Assembly (NCBI GenBank): GCA_023213395.1
Contig: CM041465.1
Span: 51,901,741-51,965,740 of the forward strand
DNA length: 64,000 bases
Direction of reading: 5' to 3'
Source of the DNA: Cycas panzhihuaensis
Lineage: Eukaryota > Cycadophyta
Shown here: positions 44,720 through 56,520 of the stretch, in pieces
How positions within the stretch are numbered: position 1 is the first letter of the stretch
Layout: each line of letters starts with the position of its first letter
Notes under the pieces: model-generated
Database searches by the model: none
Told to the model about the DNA's origin: nothing
Seen by the model: the letters and a program-made list of their open reading frames with translations, nothing else
Program-made: the position numbers and the translations under genes

Positions 44720-46570
44720 GTAAGAATCCAAGTGAAGTAAAGTATGGTTGATGCCATCTTTGATGGAGGAAGCCAAAGGAATTTAATCTCAGAAGCATTG
44801 GTAAAGAAACTGATATTAAAAATGCATGCACATCTAAAACCATATCCTCTTGGATGGCTGCAAAAAGATTTAGAGTTGTAGGTTACTCACCAATGTAAGT
44901 TTAAATTTACAATATCTGAAAAGTTCATTGATGAAGTTGAATGTCAGGTAGTCCCTTTGGATGTTTGTCAAGTTGTGTTTGGCAGCCCATATCTCTATGA
45001 TAGAGATGGAGTTCATCACAGGAGGCTGAGAAAGATTCGACTCATCAAGGACAGAAAATCATATCTGATCAATGCATCAAACCCACAAAAGAAGACCTCT
45101 CTCATATCTTCCCAACAAGCGAAAAGATTGATTAATGCTTGTAGGAAGTTTGTGTTGTTGATGATAAAGCCAAAGGTAGAAGAAAAAGAGCAAGCAAATT
45201 CCTCAATATAGGCACTGGATAGGAAGTAAGTGCAACAGATTGAAGGCCTAAGGAATAGGTACAATGATGTATTCCAAGAGCCAAAAAGGCTGCCCCCTAA
45301 AAGGGAAATTGAATATGAAATCCAATTGGTTGCTGATTCACCTTTACCAAATCTTAGTCTCTACCAAAACTCAGTTTTGGAGAATGAAGAGATTAAGAGG
45401 CAAATTCAAGAACTCTTGGAACAAGAAGTGATCAAGCCAAGTTGTTCCCCATGTGGTTCACCTATTATTTTGGTGCCAAAGAAAGATGGAGGATGGAGAA
45501 TATGCATTGACTACTGGGCTTTGAACAAGATCACCATAAAGAATAGACATCCCTTACCATATATAGATGACTTGTTAGACTAGCTACAGTTGGTAAGATA
45601 TTTCAACAAATTAGACCTGAAATTAGGCTACCATCAGGTTCAAATCTGAGAGGAGGATACTTAGAAGATAGCCTTCAAATCGAAGCAAGGATTATTTGAA
45701 TGGTTGGTGATGTTGTTTGGTCTGTGCAATGCACCTGCCACCTTCATGAGGTTGATGAATGAGGTATTAAGACCCTTCATTGATGACTTTGTAATTGTTT
45801 ATCTAGATGATATTCTGATTTTTAGTCATACATGGGAGGAGCACCTCCAATATGTTGAGCAAGTGCTCAAAGTTCTCCAAAAGCAGCAATTGAAACTCAA
45901 TCTAAAGAAGTGCGAGTTTAGAAAGCAATCTCTCATCTTCTTAGGTTTCATAGTTGGAGGAGGAGAATTGAAGATTGACTTAACAAAGATTAAAGTCATT
46001 CTCAATTGGCCCACACCCAAGACAACCACAGAGGTAAGAAGTTTCATTGGTGCATATCAATATTTATGAAAATTGTAGCACCTCTTCATGCATTAACGGG
46101 AGGACATGCAAAGTTTCATTGTAAGAATGAACAAGAAAAAGCTTCCAGGCTTTTGAAGTAGAAAATTTGTGAGGCACTAGTGTTAGCTTTACCCTCATTG
46201 CAAAAACCATTTGAATTGAGATCGATGCTTGTGCTATGCCATGGGAGCAGTATTGAAGCAAGAAGGAAAACCGATAGCATACCATTCAGAGACATTTAAT
46301 GGAGCTGTCATAAACTACCCAACTTATGATAAGGAGCTCTATGCATTGCACCAAGCAGTGAAGTATCGGAGACCATATTTGTTGGGAAAAGAAGTGGTCA
46401 TCCACACCGACCACAAGCCTTTGCAATTCTTGCAGACTCAGTCCAAATTGTAGCAGGCTAGGCACATGAAGTGGATGTCCTATTTGCAGCAGTTTTACAT
46501 CGTGATTAAGCACAAGAAAGGAACAACAAATAAAATTGCAGACTTGTTGTCCAAACCTCCTCAACAATAA
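44720..46570 (+). pseudogene. Element C protease, reverse transcriptase and RNase H
   Basis: Protease: VDAIFDGGSQRNLISEALV at about 44,750 (D-G-G-S where D-S/T-G-S is usual). RT: 45,230-46,069 with [40 protein letters not shown], and an intact [13 protein letters not shown] catalytic box at about 45,797-45,835. RNase H: after a frameshift near 46,225, AMGAVLKQEGKPIAYHSET, YPTYDKELYALHQAVKYRRP and VVIHTDHKPLQFL. It has few stops for its length. Confidence 0.92.
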
Positions 46571-46679
46571 GGTATTTCCAGTTTGTTGGTAGCTATGTAA
46601 TTTCAACCTTTCTGCCATGAAAGATGAGTCATTCAAGCCTATCTTTGAGTAGCTACAGCAAGGAAAAGTAGTTGTTAAT

Positions 46680-47990
46680 TTCTAGCTGAAAGATGGCCTT
46701 CTTTTCAAGCAAGACAAGTTTTTCATTCCAAAGCATGTCGACCGAATGAAGCGGGTAAGAGAAGCTCACACCTCTCGAGTTGCAGGATACTTTGGAGTGG
46801 GAAAGACATTGCTAAACTTGTAGTGATATATGTATTGGCCAAATATGTAGCAAGATGTGACTACAGTAGTACGAGGGTGTATATTATGTAGTACATCAAA
46901 GCCAACCAATAGGAAGTTTGGATTATAAATTCCACTTCCTATTCCATCTCGACCGTGGGAGAGTATCTCCATGGATTTCCTCAGAGGACTACCATGAACC
47001 AAAAATGGTATGGATTATTTGTTTGTAGTTGTTAATCGATTCAGTAAAATGGTGATGTTGATTCCCTATAAAAGGACACATATAGGAGAAGACATAGCTA
47101 GATTATTTTTCCAACATATTTGGAAGCATTTTGGACTTTCTAACTTAATCATTTTTTATCGAGACAGTAGATTTCTGAGTCATTTTTGGCAAATACTTTA
47201 GGAAATGATGGATACGAAGCTAAAGATGAGCACGGATTTTCATCCTCAAATAGATGGTCAGACTGAAGTTGTCAACAAAACATTGGTACAACTGTTATGA
47301 AGATATAATGCCAAGCATCTTAAGACTTGGGATGAAAGTCTCCCATACTTGCAATTTGCATTCACTAGAGCTATCCGTAGCTCAACCCAGAAATCACCAT
47401 TTGAGGTATGTTTGGGATTTCTGCCTGTAAGTCCTTTTGATCTAGAACTTTCTACTCAACTTTCTATAGGAAATGGAAAGGAGGAAGAAGGAGATGAAAA
47501 TGCACAAAGATTCTTGGAAAGAATCAGAAAATTCCATCAACAGGTTGAAGAGCAGCTTCAAAAATCTCAACAGAGATATAAATAGTGGCATGATACACAT
47601 AGAACCAGCCATTCCTTTAAGGAAGGAGATAGAGTTTGGTTGCACCTCAGTAAGAAACGATTACAAGGTGAAGGTAAAAAGTTAAAGTCTATACGTTATG
47701 GTCCTTTTATAATCTTGAAGAAAATTGGGGAAAATATTTTCCAGCTTGAACTTCTAGAATTCATGAAGATGTATTTCATAGTGAATGTTGAGAATCTGAA
47801 GATGTTCGAGCCATCCATGTTGGATGAAGATGAAGACAGAGTTCCACTCTTACCAAATCTAGAGGAGTTACGAATAGAGAAAGAGGAACCAATGCAAAAT
47901 GATTGCATTCTTTAAAGGAAGCAGACCAAGACTCGAAGAGGCATAATCAAGTCCTTCAGAATTACAAAAAAAGGACAAGTACCTAGCAAG
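46680..47990 (+). pseudogene. Element C integrase
   Basis: The zinc-binding domain reads HTSRVAGYFGVGKTLLNL with RGCILCSTSKPTN. The core has SMDFL (first Asp), MDYLFVVVNRFSKMVMLIPY, FYRDSRFLSHFW (second Asp kept, though the first residue of the usual D-R-D is Tyr) and DGQTEVVNKTLVQLL with the catalytic Glu. The C-terminal domain has HSFKEGDRVWLHLSKKRLQ and IRYGPFIILKKIGENIFQLE. After a stop at 47,913, KQTKTRRG and WYNKEIGKIKFPHL may be a degraded chromodomain. Several Gln/Trp codons are stops. Confidence 0.9.
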
Positions 47991-48070
47991 GAAAAATGGT
48001 ACAATAAGGAGATAGGGAAAATCAAATTCCCTCATCTACAACTATGAAGTTCATGAGGCCATGAACTCCT

Positions 48071-48084
48071 AAAAAGGGGAGTTT
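48071..48084 (+). promoter_or_regulatory. Element C polypurine tract
   Basis: AAAAAGGGGAGTTT directly precedes the TGATC start of the 3' LTR. Confidence 0.8.
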
Positions 48085-49320
48085 TGATCTGTTTTCAGAT
48101 CTTTAATACCATAATACTCTTAAAATGCCTTGTTTTTCATGTTTATAATCTTCTTTTAGTAGAAAAATGCCTTAAGAGGCTTAAAAAATGCAAAATAAAG
48201 GTGTAACAGCAATTGTAACCAAGTGTAACCAACTACAACTAAGTGTAACTGGGTGGCCTACAAGTGCAACTAAGTGCAACTGGGTGGTCTACAAGTGCAA
48301 CTAAGTGCAATTGATTGATCTATAAGTGCAACAAACTGCAACCACACAGTTTGCAAGTGCAACGGCAAGTGAAATCACGTGCAACTATAGGTGCAACCCT
48401 ACTGACTGAGGCGTAACCCTGCTGACTATAGGTGCAACCCTGCTGACTGCAGGTGCAACCCTACTAACTTCAGGTGCAACTCACGATCAGAGGTGTAACT
48501 CACAGATCGCAAAAATAGAAAACGAGAAATTTGAAAAATGACAGCATTTTTAGTGGGGCAAAAGAAGTCTGTTTCACATGAAATTTTAGGAGAATCTTCT
48601 GCCATGTGTCCTCTACATAATTAAAGAGGAAAACCTCTTAATTACTTAGATTTAAGTGGGTTTTTCACTAACTATTTAGAATCGTTAAATAACTAAAAAA
48701 CAGAAAACCCGTTGCGGAAGAAACACACATTATAGGGTTTTATAACAGTGATATCTCTAGATGGAAGGGAGAAGAGAGGACACCAGCAGCCATAGACATA
48801 GTACGTGGAGCAAGATTCAAGGAAAGTTGTCTTAAATTACTTTCCGAAAAGAGAGAACAGCTCTAAAAATAGAAATTCTGCGTAGGAGAGAAAATGAAAT
48901 GGAAGTGCATAAGGAGCAATAGAGCTGCACCCAAATCCGTTCGTGAGGATAGTTAAAGAGCCCTAAAAGGCATAGTTGCAGCTAAGGGAGGAAAATAGTA
49001 GCCTTAGTATCTAAGAAAGAGACACCGGTAGAATTCTTCTCTAAGAAAGGGATTCTTTTGGTTATTGGCAACCAAAACTCCATGCAAACTTCAGTGACAG
49101 TGGTTCCAGAGAATTTCCAGCAACCAAAAAGCACCCAACACTCTTTTCTTCTCTCCCAACTTGTTGTAGCAGTCCTTTTCATGCTCAAAAGAGCACAAAC
49201 ATAAGAAATTTTGTAAGAGAAATTTTAAATATCTTTAAATTAATATAATATTATTATAAATTTGTTCTAGATTTGTTTTAATTGGATTAAGTCATTACTT
49301 TTCCATTTAAATTTGGATCA
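48085..49320 (+). repeat. Element C 3' LTR with an expanded minisatellite
   Basis: 1236 bp, 138 bp longer than the 5' LTR. Besides the CAAGTGCAACTAAGTGCAA units (48,200-48,365), it has 5-6 units of about 22 bp built on AGGTGCAACCCTGCTGACTG at 48,370-48,510 that are absent from the 5' LTR. The rest aligns with 42,308-43,405. Confidence 0.92.
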
Positions 49321-52025
49321 GCAACCCTCTGCAACACCTCCACATCGCCTTAAGCTTTAACCAGCTCATGTGATCCGTTCACACCTCTATCATAGTTATT
49401 TTACAACTATCTCTAGCATTTTTGGGAAGTCCTACCTCTCGGTGCCCTATCCGATTTAGCCCATTTACTCACTTAGACTGTCCTCAGCCACTTAGGCAAG
49501 AGGTCTTGCCCCTCCTAAGCCTATGATATCCCCTTATAGGGCCCCCAAAACCTTTTTCTCTTTTTATAACATTTTGGCCCTACACCATTGCAAACTTAGT
49601 GGTACCACAAAGTTTATCGCGGTACCGTGAAATTTATCACAGTGCGGCTGTTTATCACTATTTTTTTCAATACATCGTAGCAATTCTCATATTTTTCGTA
49701 GAATTGCCACATGGATTAGTCACCAACAAAGCCCTAGCCTATCCCTAATCACTCGATTAGGGCTAGGACTGGGTATAAAGTCCAAAAACCCTCATTTCTA
49801 CCTCTCTTCCATCACCTCTTTATGCTCTCTTCTCCTCTTCTCACAGGAACGCATACAGAGAAACACCGCACATCCGAAGTTTTCTCGTACCATTCTAAGA
49901 TTCACCCATCAAAGACCTTGGTTCATGGTAGTGAACTCCTCAACCAATGTCTCTGAGTAAGGATCCACACCAAGGCTTGGCCTCTACACTCATCTTTTCA
50001 GCTTTCATCAGAGGTCTTCCTCCTATAACTTAGAGACCCCCTGTAAGCTCTCCAAGCCTATTACTTCTCACTATCTACAGGAACATACCTGCTCCCACGC
50101 AGCCCAACAAATATTCCCTATCCTAGTTCCACCCTTTTGCCTTAGTTTTACCTTACAAAGGTGAGTTCTTTAAACATATAGGTCTTTTACTTGTATTTCT
50201 GTTGTAGGGAAGCATTGTTTCCATTTATTGTTTCCTATACCTTGCCATCCCTCATTCCTCCCCTAGTTTTTTCTGAAGGGGGTTGTGGGAGAGGGTTCAC
50301 AAGGAGGGTGTGAAAGGAAGCAAGGCATGATCCATTCCTATTAGGCCTACTCCTCCAGGGCAAACCCCTTCTCTTCCTTCCTCTCCCTCACTTGTGACTT
50401 CCTTGAACTACCCAGGAGTCTTTGGGATTGGTTCTGCACTGGGTATTAGTGTGTGCATCCCTTGTTGTGCCAATTTTAGGCCTACACACTCCATTTTGGG
50501 CACCTCTTTTAGCCCCAAACAATACTTAATACTCATTCTTAGGTTTGTTATATCCTACGTTGCAACTTGCTGCCTATAACAAGTTTGCAACCTAGGTAAC
50601 ATCCACATAACTTTACAACATTTATTCTCTTTCCCATATACTGCCTATAGGCTATCTTATCTCAATGTACCCTACACTTTAGGGCAGCATGGAGGTGCAT
50701 TTACTAGAGGGCTAGCCATTTCAAGGCTAACCTCTTCTTGCTCGGCATGCGTTAGTGCTTCCTTTGAGGACTTGCAAAGTCATTTTTAGTGGTGGATTAA
50801 CTAACTTTAAACACTATATTTTTAGCACTTATTTTTTATATTGTTGCATATATCGGTTTTGCTTATTAGCAGCCCTATTTGGTGGGGTGAAAGTCTTTGT
50901 GATTGCAGTTTTTGTGGTAACATTTATGAAGGGAAAGAACACTCCAATCCAGGTAAGCCCTCACTCTCTTTCCTTCCTTCATTTCCCACTTTCTTGCATG
51001 TTTTAAGCTTCTTTTTATCTGCTATGTTTGCTCTTCTTTTTCATACGGGGAAGGTAAGGAAGCCCCACTCTACCTTCACTCCAACTATGGCTACGCATTG
51101 ACTAAAAATAAGAAGATGTATATGGCACACGAGTGAAGCTTCTTAATTAGCCACATTATTTCTCTCCAGGTATGCATCACATCTATTCCCTTAATCTTTT
51201 CCCTTTTGCTTTTATTAGGCATTTACCCTCGTATAATAAGTCACATAAAGGAAAAGGACAACAAGCTAATTTACTTACATCCATCTTGCATATGTATGTT
51301 GCACGGTTGACTTTGTAGGAAAAATGACATAATAGGAATTGGAATTCCCCCTTTTTCATACCCAAACTGAAAGCATCCTTTAGTTGAGCATCCTCCTAAT
51401 ATGCATGTTTGAGTGTGCATGATACACTTCTTTTCTTTCTTTGTCTTTTATTGATTAAAAGGAAAAGAGAGAGAGGAAGTGTAGTTCTAGGTTTCTTTTG
51501 TGAATACACAATACACCACCTTTTGTCATCTCATTCCTGCCATACCCAACAGACACATTCAACTTTGCATCATCCTTGCTAGGGCTTAGTCCCCCTTAGC
51601 TTGCATAGCCAAAAGGATCCTCTTTCACCGTTACCTCTTCCATTTAGATCCACCTTAGGTTAATCGACCTAAGGAGGCCTATTTGTGCTTGTCTTGCATC
51701 CTTTCACCTATTGTGTTCTGTTGCTATAGGAACCCTCCTTTTCGTGGGTCTCTCCTCTTCCTTCCGGCCATCCAAGGGTGAAGAGACCTTGCTTTCAGGA
51801 TTTATCCAAGATACCATATACGTATCTTGCCCCTTCAAACCAAAAGAACCAAACTGCCTTGAAGAAGTTGTGCACCATTCGTGGGTCCCAAACCTGCGTT
51901 CTGACGCGCAGATGCCCTGTGCGGGTGTTTCCTCCTCTTATAGGATCACATTCCCATTCCAGTATATATCGTCAACTATCCTGATCTTTCTTGAGTGTAG
52001 TTACCATCCTATAAACATGATTCCA
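49321..52025 (+). repeat. Element A 3' LTR, second part
   Basis: It begins with the TSD copy GCAAC and aligns with about 13,216-15,917. The GCGGTACCGT palindrome is at 49,617-49,626, and the stem CCCTAAT/ATTAGGG at 49,743-49,749 and 49,756-49,762, with TATAAA at 49,774-49,779. The splice-donor-like AAAG/GTGAGT is at 50,157-50,166. It ends GATTCCA at 52,025. Confidence 0.93.
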
Positions 52026-52030
52026 ACTAG

Positions 52031-52204
52031 AAAGAGCAAAATACTTACACAATTATAAGTAGGATTTATCGTAAAAGGACAACAATGCCTAGTAAAAGCA
52101 AGAAGAAATCAGGAAAAAAAGGGGAGCTTGCCCATAGTTTTAGCTCATTAGGCAAAGGAAAAAGCTTTAGAGTTGTAGTTTATCCTCATTGCAAAGGGTC
52201 AAAT
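52031..52204. other. Element Z 3' region with one copy of the 37-430 repeat
   Basis: CATAGTTTTAGCTCATTAGG at 52,133, followed by AAGCTTTAGAGTTGTAG, is a diverged copy of the array unit. It lies just past the integrase stop of Z, as the AATGAGCCTAAACTA motif does in A and B. Confidence 0.55.
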
Positions 52205-52960
52205 GCATGTCGTTAAGAATAAAATTTTCTCAAATATTGAGAATTAATGGGTCTTTTAAATTCTAATCCTTCCAAGGTCAAAATTTAATAAGCTTTGTTA
52301 GCCTGTGAGTAGTAGTGACTGCCTTAGCTAAGATCTTATTAAATGCTTCCACCTGGCCATTTTCCTAAGGATGATAAAGGGTATATATTATAAGGGTGAT
52401 ATGAAACTTACTACACAATTCACTAACATGGGGATTACAAAATGAAGTTCCATTATTAGTAACAATAATATCGAGTATCCCAAACCTACAAATGATATGT
52501 TGAAATATGAATGTAGCAATGATTTTTCTAGTAGTAAAAACCAATGGGATAGCTTCACACCACTTCATAAAGTATTTAGTTGTGGTTAAGATGAACGTAT
52601 ACCCATTGGAAGATGTTGGAAAAATCTGACTAATGAGATCAAGCCCCCATTAGGAAAAGGACTAAGGTGAAACTATTGAGTTCATTTCGTGTGCAGGTTT
52701 GTATATTAAAGTTCTATGGGATTACATTTTTGACACTTTTAAACGTAAGAGTGCGTATCTTTAAATAAGGTGGGCCAATAATAGCCTATATAAAGAATTT
52801 GTTGGACCATCAATTGATCACCAAAGTGTCCACCACATGTTCCTTCATGGGATTCTATCAAGGCAACTAATGATTCATCAAGCAAAAGGCACCTTAATAG
52901 AATTCCATCGAAAGAACACTTATATAGTACATCATCAAGCAAAAGATATTACTTGATAGT
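52205..52960 (-). pseudogene. Element Z integrase, internally deleted
   Basis: The zinc-binding domain is at 52,900-52,750: SHEGTCGGHFGDQLMVQQIL, GYYWPTLFKDTHSYV. The core follows: GLDLISQIFPTSSNGYTFIL with the first Asp, then 52,568-52,365 (FQHIICRFGILDIIVTNNGT; Asp to Asn at the second catalytic position). ENGQVEAFNKILAKAVTTHR keeps the Glu. It then jumps directly to the end of the protein, PWKDLEFKRPINSQYLRKFY and a stop at about 52,222. About 150 residues that A has between these points are missing. Confidence 0.85.
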
Positions 52961-53099
52961 AGCTCAAATTCATCTCTCTTCTTTGAAGTAGTAAGAGAAG
53001 GGAAATATTGATCGTGAAGATACAATCAAGTCTCCCTATACCATGGATCATTAGAAGGGATGCCTTAGATATGGAAGATATGTTTGTCTGGGAGGGAAT

Positions 53100-54158
53100 C
53101 ATCAATGAGTTAACTAACAGGATTAGGAAGAGGAGCATCAACCATGATTTCTAGAATGACCATACCCTTCTTAGATTTTTGATTAATCACTTGCAAATTA
53201 AACTCTTGAAGTAACAAAGACCACTTACCTAATGGCATAATGAGGTGGATGTTATTTCTAAAGAGGTAATGGCATAGCTTCTTAGTAGTGAAAACTAAAG
53301 TAAGGCACTCTTTTTTAGGGAAGGGATAATAAATCTCGACTAGTAAGAGAGTCCTACTAATAAAATAGATAGCCCTTTCTTTATCAAAATCATCCTCTTA
53401 TGCTATAAACTATGTTAATAATTCCTCAGTAGCTAAAGTGTATAAAATGAACGGCTTATTAAACCTTGGTAGAGCAAGAATTAGAGTAGAAATCAAGGCT
53501 TGCTTCAACTTATTGAAGGACTCTTGAACTTGAGGAGTCCATTACAATTTAATATCTTTCTTTAAAACTTTATTGATGGGTTTGGCATCTAAGGTGAAAT
53601 CAGTAATGAAATGTCTTAGGAAACCAAGCCTACCTAGAAAAATTTAATTTGCTTTTGGCCCTTAGGGGGAGGCATTTAGACAATTGCCTCAATTTCTTAG
53701 AGATCAATTCTAATCCCATTTTTAGAAATAATGTTTCCCAACATCTTCCCTAACATAACAACAAAAACATACTTAGAAGGGTTTAGACACAAGTAATACT
53801 TTTTACACCTTTCAAAAATTATTCTCAAATCACATAAATGATTAGACCTTTTATGTGAAAAGGTGAGTATATCATCCAAATATATGGTAATAATATTATT
53901 AATTAAGTTGTGGAAAATGTGGACCATAGCTCTTTGATATATCACACCAACATTCTTCAATCCAAATGGTATAACTTTATAGATAAAGGTGCCCCAAGGA
54001 GTAGTAAAAGTAGTCTTATGATGGTCATGAGGGGTAATAGAAATCTAATTATATTTTGAAAAAATATCCATAAGGGACATCACCTCAAAACTGGTTATCT
54101 GATCCAAAATCTGATCAAGAAAAATGAGGGGAAAATTATCCTTTGGACATGCATCATT
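53100..54158 (-). pseudogene. Element Z reverse transcriptase (C-terminal part) and RNase H
   Basis: 54,158 leads in NDACPKDNFPLIFLDQILDQ and VMSLMDIFSKYN. 53,960-53,697 gives VGVIYQRAMVHIFHNLINN and the intact box TIYLDDILTFSH. RNase H follows with SFNKLKQALISTLILALPRF, ERAIYFISRTLL, CLTLVFTTKKLCHYLF and LGKWSLLLQEFNLQVINQKS. This is close to GKWDVVLQEFDLHIVN of A and shows the common lineage. A deletion removes the stretch with the third acidic residue. Stops are frequent. Confidence 0.87.
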
Positions 54159-54238
54159 TGATAGAAATAAAATGTAGCTAAATTGCTTTGATACCAAATG
54201 TAGGAAATAGAATGTAGCTAAACTGCTCTGATACCAAA

Positions 54239-54693
54239 TGATAGAAATATAATACACAAGGAAAACAGGGAAGAAGATATAATAAACTTCAATATATTCA
54301 AAATAACAGTATTGCATCAAATATTCAATAGAAATCTATATAACAATATAGTAATGTAGATCAATATAGCACAAATGAACTATGAGAGTATGATAGCATT
54401 GTCTTCAATCCATTTTTGTTGAGAGCATGATAAATATCCTTAAAGGAGGTGGTGTCTAAAGACACCAGGGTTGTACACCCCATAATATAAATAGTTTTGG
54501 GGGAGGAGGGAAACTCCTCAACCCCTGAATTCAAATTAGTAATAAAATATTGTAACTTAACTCAAATAAACTAACTCAAATTAATATTAACTTACCTTAA
54601 CTTACCTTGACATGTTGAGCATCACATGTCTAAATTGAGGTGCACAATCCTGGTAGGTAAGAGGGAGTTGAGTGATGACATTACACTCCAACA
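54239..54693 (-). repeat. Copia-2 LTR (single copy)
   Basis: On the minus strand it starts TGTTGGAGTGTAATGTC and ends TATTTCTATCA. A TATA-like TATTTATATTATGG is found inside. It is preceded by the purine tract AAGAGGGAGAA and followed by TTTGGTATCAGAGCA, the initiator-Met primer site. A second primer-like block (TTTGGTATCAAAGCA) follows 41 bp further on. Confidence 0.82.
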
Positions 54694-55129
54694 TTCTCCC
54701 TCTTAATGTCAGCACGAACACTTGTATCTTTTCCTTGAACTTATGGAACTTATACTTGAAAAAAACTTTGAAGTTTTGATCTTGATCTTTATTAACTCTT
54801 CTCACTCTTATAGCCACATATGTCTCTTTATCATGGAATGATGTAGAAAAACTATAAGTAGATAAAACTTGATTCATATATAAATGAATAGCTATAATTT
54901 TGACTTTGTCAACTGGAACATTAAGAAGGCTTTGAATTTGAACTTTTGTAATCTTTATGCTTTGAACAACTATCATATCATCAGGTTCATTCTTTGTCAT
55001 ATCATCAGATTCATTCTTTGTTATGTCATAAGATTCATCTTCATTCTCCCTCTCAAATGGAGGATCAAATCCTTGTGCAACAAGGTGGTCTTGCATTTGA
55101 TCTGAAGCTTCATTGGTGTTGTCGTTATA

Positions 55130-55460
55130 CTTCACCTGTTCTGTCACCTATCTCACATGCTTATCAAAAAAGGCATCAAATACATGGAGGGTATCTCCCC
55201 CATAAGTAGAAATCAATACATTCCAAATTGATTTAGAAGTTGTTAAATCACATACCTTTGAAAAAATTTCATCATTCATAGTATAAAACAATAAACCTAA
55301 TGCTTCATTATCCTTTTAAATATATTCTTTAATGCTAACATCATAATCATGTTGCAAATATTTCCACAAATCATGTTTAATAAAATAGTTTCTCATAGTG
55401 TTATGCCATTGTGTAAAATTTTGGCCATTAAAAATAGGAAATTGAGTCATTTTATCAAAC
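55130..55460 (-). pseudogene. Copia-2 gag
   Basis: The minus strand reads MTQFPIFNGQNFTQWHNTMR, NYFIKHDLWKYLQ, then EALGLLFYTMNDEIFSKV and TSKSIWNVLISTYGG. This is the N-terminal part of a UBN2-type copia gag. It ends in an acidic tract with tandem N-E-S-D-D-M-T-K units (about 55,040-54,960). The following sequence to 54,700 has no domain that I recognise. Confidence 0.8.
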
Positions 55461-56520
55461 AACTTTAGTATGTAGAATGAATATGCTTTAACAAGTTAAA
55501 ATATCAATAAATCAATGAATATATATGATTTCAAATGCCCTTTAGAAAGTCAATCAACTAGGCATAATAAGGAAATAATCTTTTTTTTTAAATGATAAGA
55601 GAACTTTTTAATATATGTACGCCTTGCAAATAAACTTTAAGATAAACTGAATATAAGAGCATATATAAAGATCTTTTGCCTTGATAATAATGTAAAATGC
55701 TGAAAATGAAATATATAAAAGTATTTTTCACTTTGAAAAAATAACAATATAAAGAAATTTTTAATAAAAAATTAATATGCTCCTTAAAAGAAGGTTTGAA
55801 TGATAACCTTAGGTTTGAGGGATTCAAAAGTATATTAAATGATATCAGAATGATATAAAAATTTATGAGTATAAAGGGAAACAAAATGTGAACCCAACAG
55901 AATTGACCGTTCTGAAAACAAGTTCCTAGAAATCAAGTTTTAGTGAATCAAAGGTACTGGCCTCGTTTTGAGGCTAAACAGGAGTAGGGGGTCAAAATGC
56001 TAATTAAATGCTTATAGAATACTATAAGGTTATCAAATATTATTTATAAAATTGTTCAATGTACTTTCAATTGAAACATTTTGATAAAATATATTAAAAA
56101 ATGTGTAAAAATAGTAGATTTGAGGCAATAAAGTACCTCTACTTTGAATGATTTGAAAACTAGGAAAAATATGTCAAAATGTATAAAAAATTATGGCAAA
56201 TCAAAGATAATTGAGTCATCTTTCCAACAAAACTAACAGAATTGAAATCTGATACAAAATAAAAAAGTGATAGCAAAAATGGTAACAGGTGTCTTTATGT
56301 AAAAATGTTAAGAAACAGGCTAAAAACAACTAAATTCCCACTTTTAGCAATTAAAATACTAATGAAAATTAATTCAAAAAATTAAAATAATAAGTGGGTC
56401 TTGAAGTTTGTAGAATATAGATCGTTGATTTTGTTAAAAATGTGAAAAAGGCTAAAAATTTGAATGTCTGACGTTAAATTGGCCGAAACGAGGTCTCATT
56501 TTTTTAATTTTTAATATTCA

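Larger units (their letters stand above)
42308..49320 (+). mobile_element. Element C: Ty3/gypsy retrotransposon of another lineage, inside A's 3' LTR
   Basis: LTRs are 42,308-43,405 and 48,085-49,320. The termini TGATCCA and TGGATCA/AGATCA are inverted repeats. The TSD is GTAAT (42,303-42,307) and GCAAC (49,321-49,325); A's other LTR shows the same site uninterrupted. The order gag, protease, RT, RNase H, integrase is Ty3/gypsy. LTR and gag do not resemble the Tat elements. It carries no PMD or second RNase H. A basic C-terminal tail (about 47,930-48,040) could be a degraded chromodomain. Confidence 0.94.
12963..52025 (+). mobile_element. Element A: Tat-type Ty3/gypsy retrotransposon carrying B and C
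   Basis: The 5' LTR is 12,963-15,917. The 3' LTR is 42,055-42,307 plus 49,321-52,025. The TSD is GCTAG at 12,958-12,962 and ACTAG at 52,026-52,030. Without B and C the element is about 17.6 kb: LTRs of about 2.95 kb and an internal region of about 11.7 kb. The order is primer site, gag, protease, RT, RNase H, integrase (split by B), antisense PMD gene, aRNH, LTR. Sample comparison by eye of the first 245 bases of the two LTRs gives roughly one difference in eight, so the insertion is old. Confidence 0.93.
54159..56520 (-). mobile_element. Copia-2: pol-less Ty1/copia relic in the RT of Z
   Basis: Host RT reads CIDFH to the right and NDACPKDNF to the left of this segment, and the two join in frame. 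On the minus strand the segment holds, in order, an AT-rich leader (56,520-55,480), a copia gag (55,460-55,130), about 430 bp without a recognised domain, a polypurine tract, one LTR (54,693-54,239), a primer site and a second, duplicated primer-site block down to 54,159. No second LTR, RT or integrase is present, and I found no TSD. The right edge is uncertain by 10-15 bp. Confidence 0.75.

Noticed and set aside
54602-55147. 181-codon open frame as a novel gene
   Set aside because: It runs from the copia gag tail through the polypurine tract into the LTR of Copia-2. The last third is LTR sequence.
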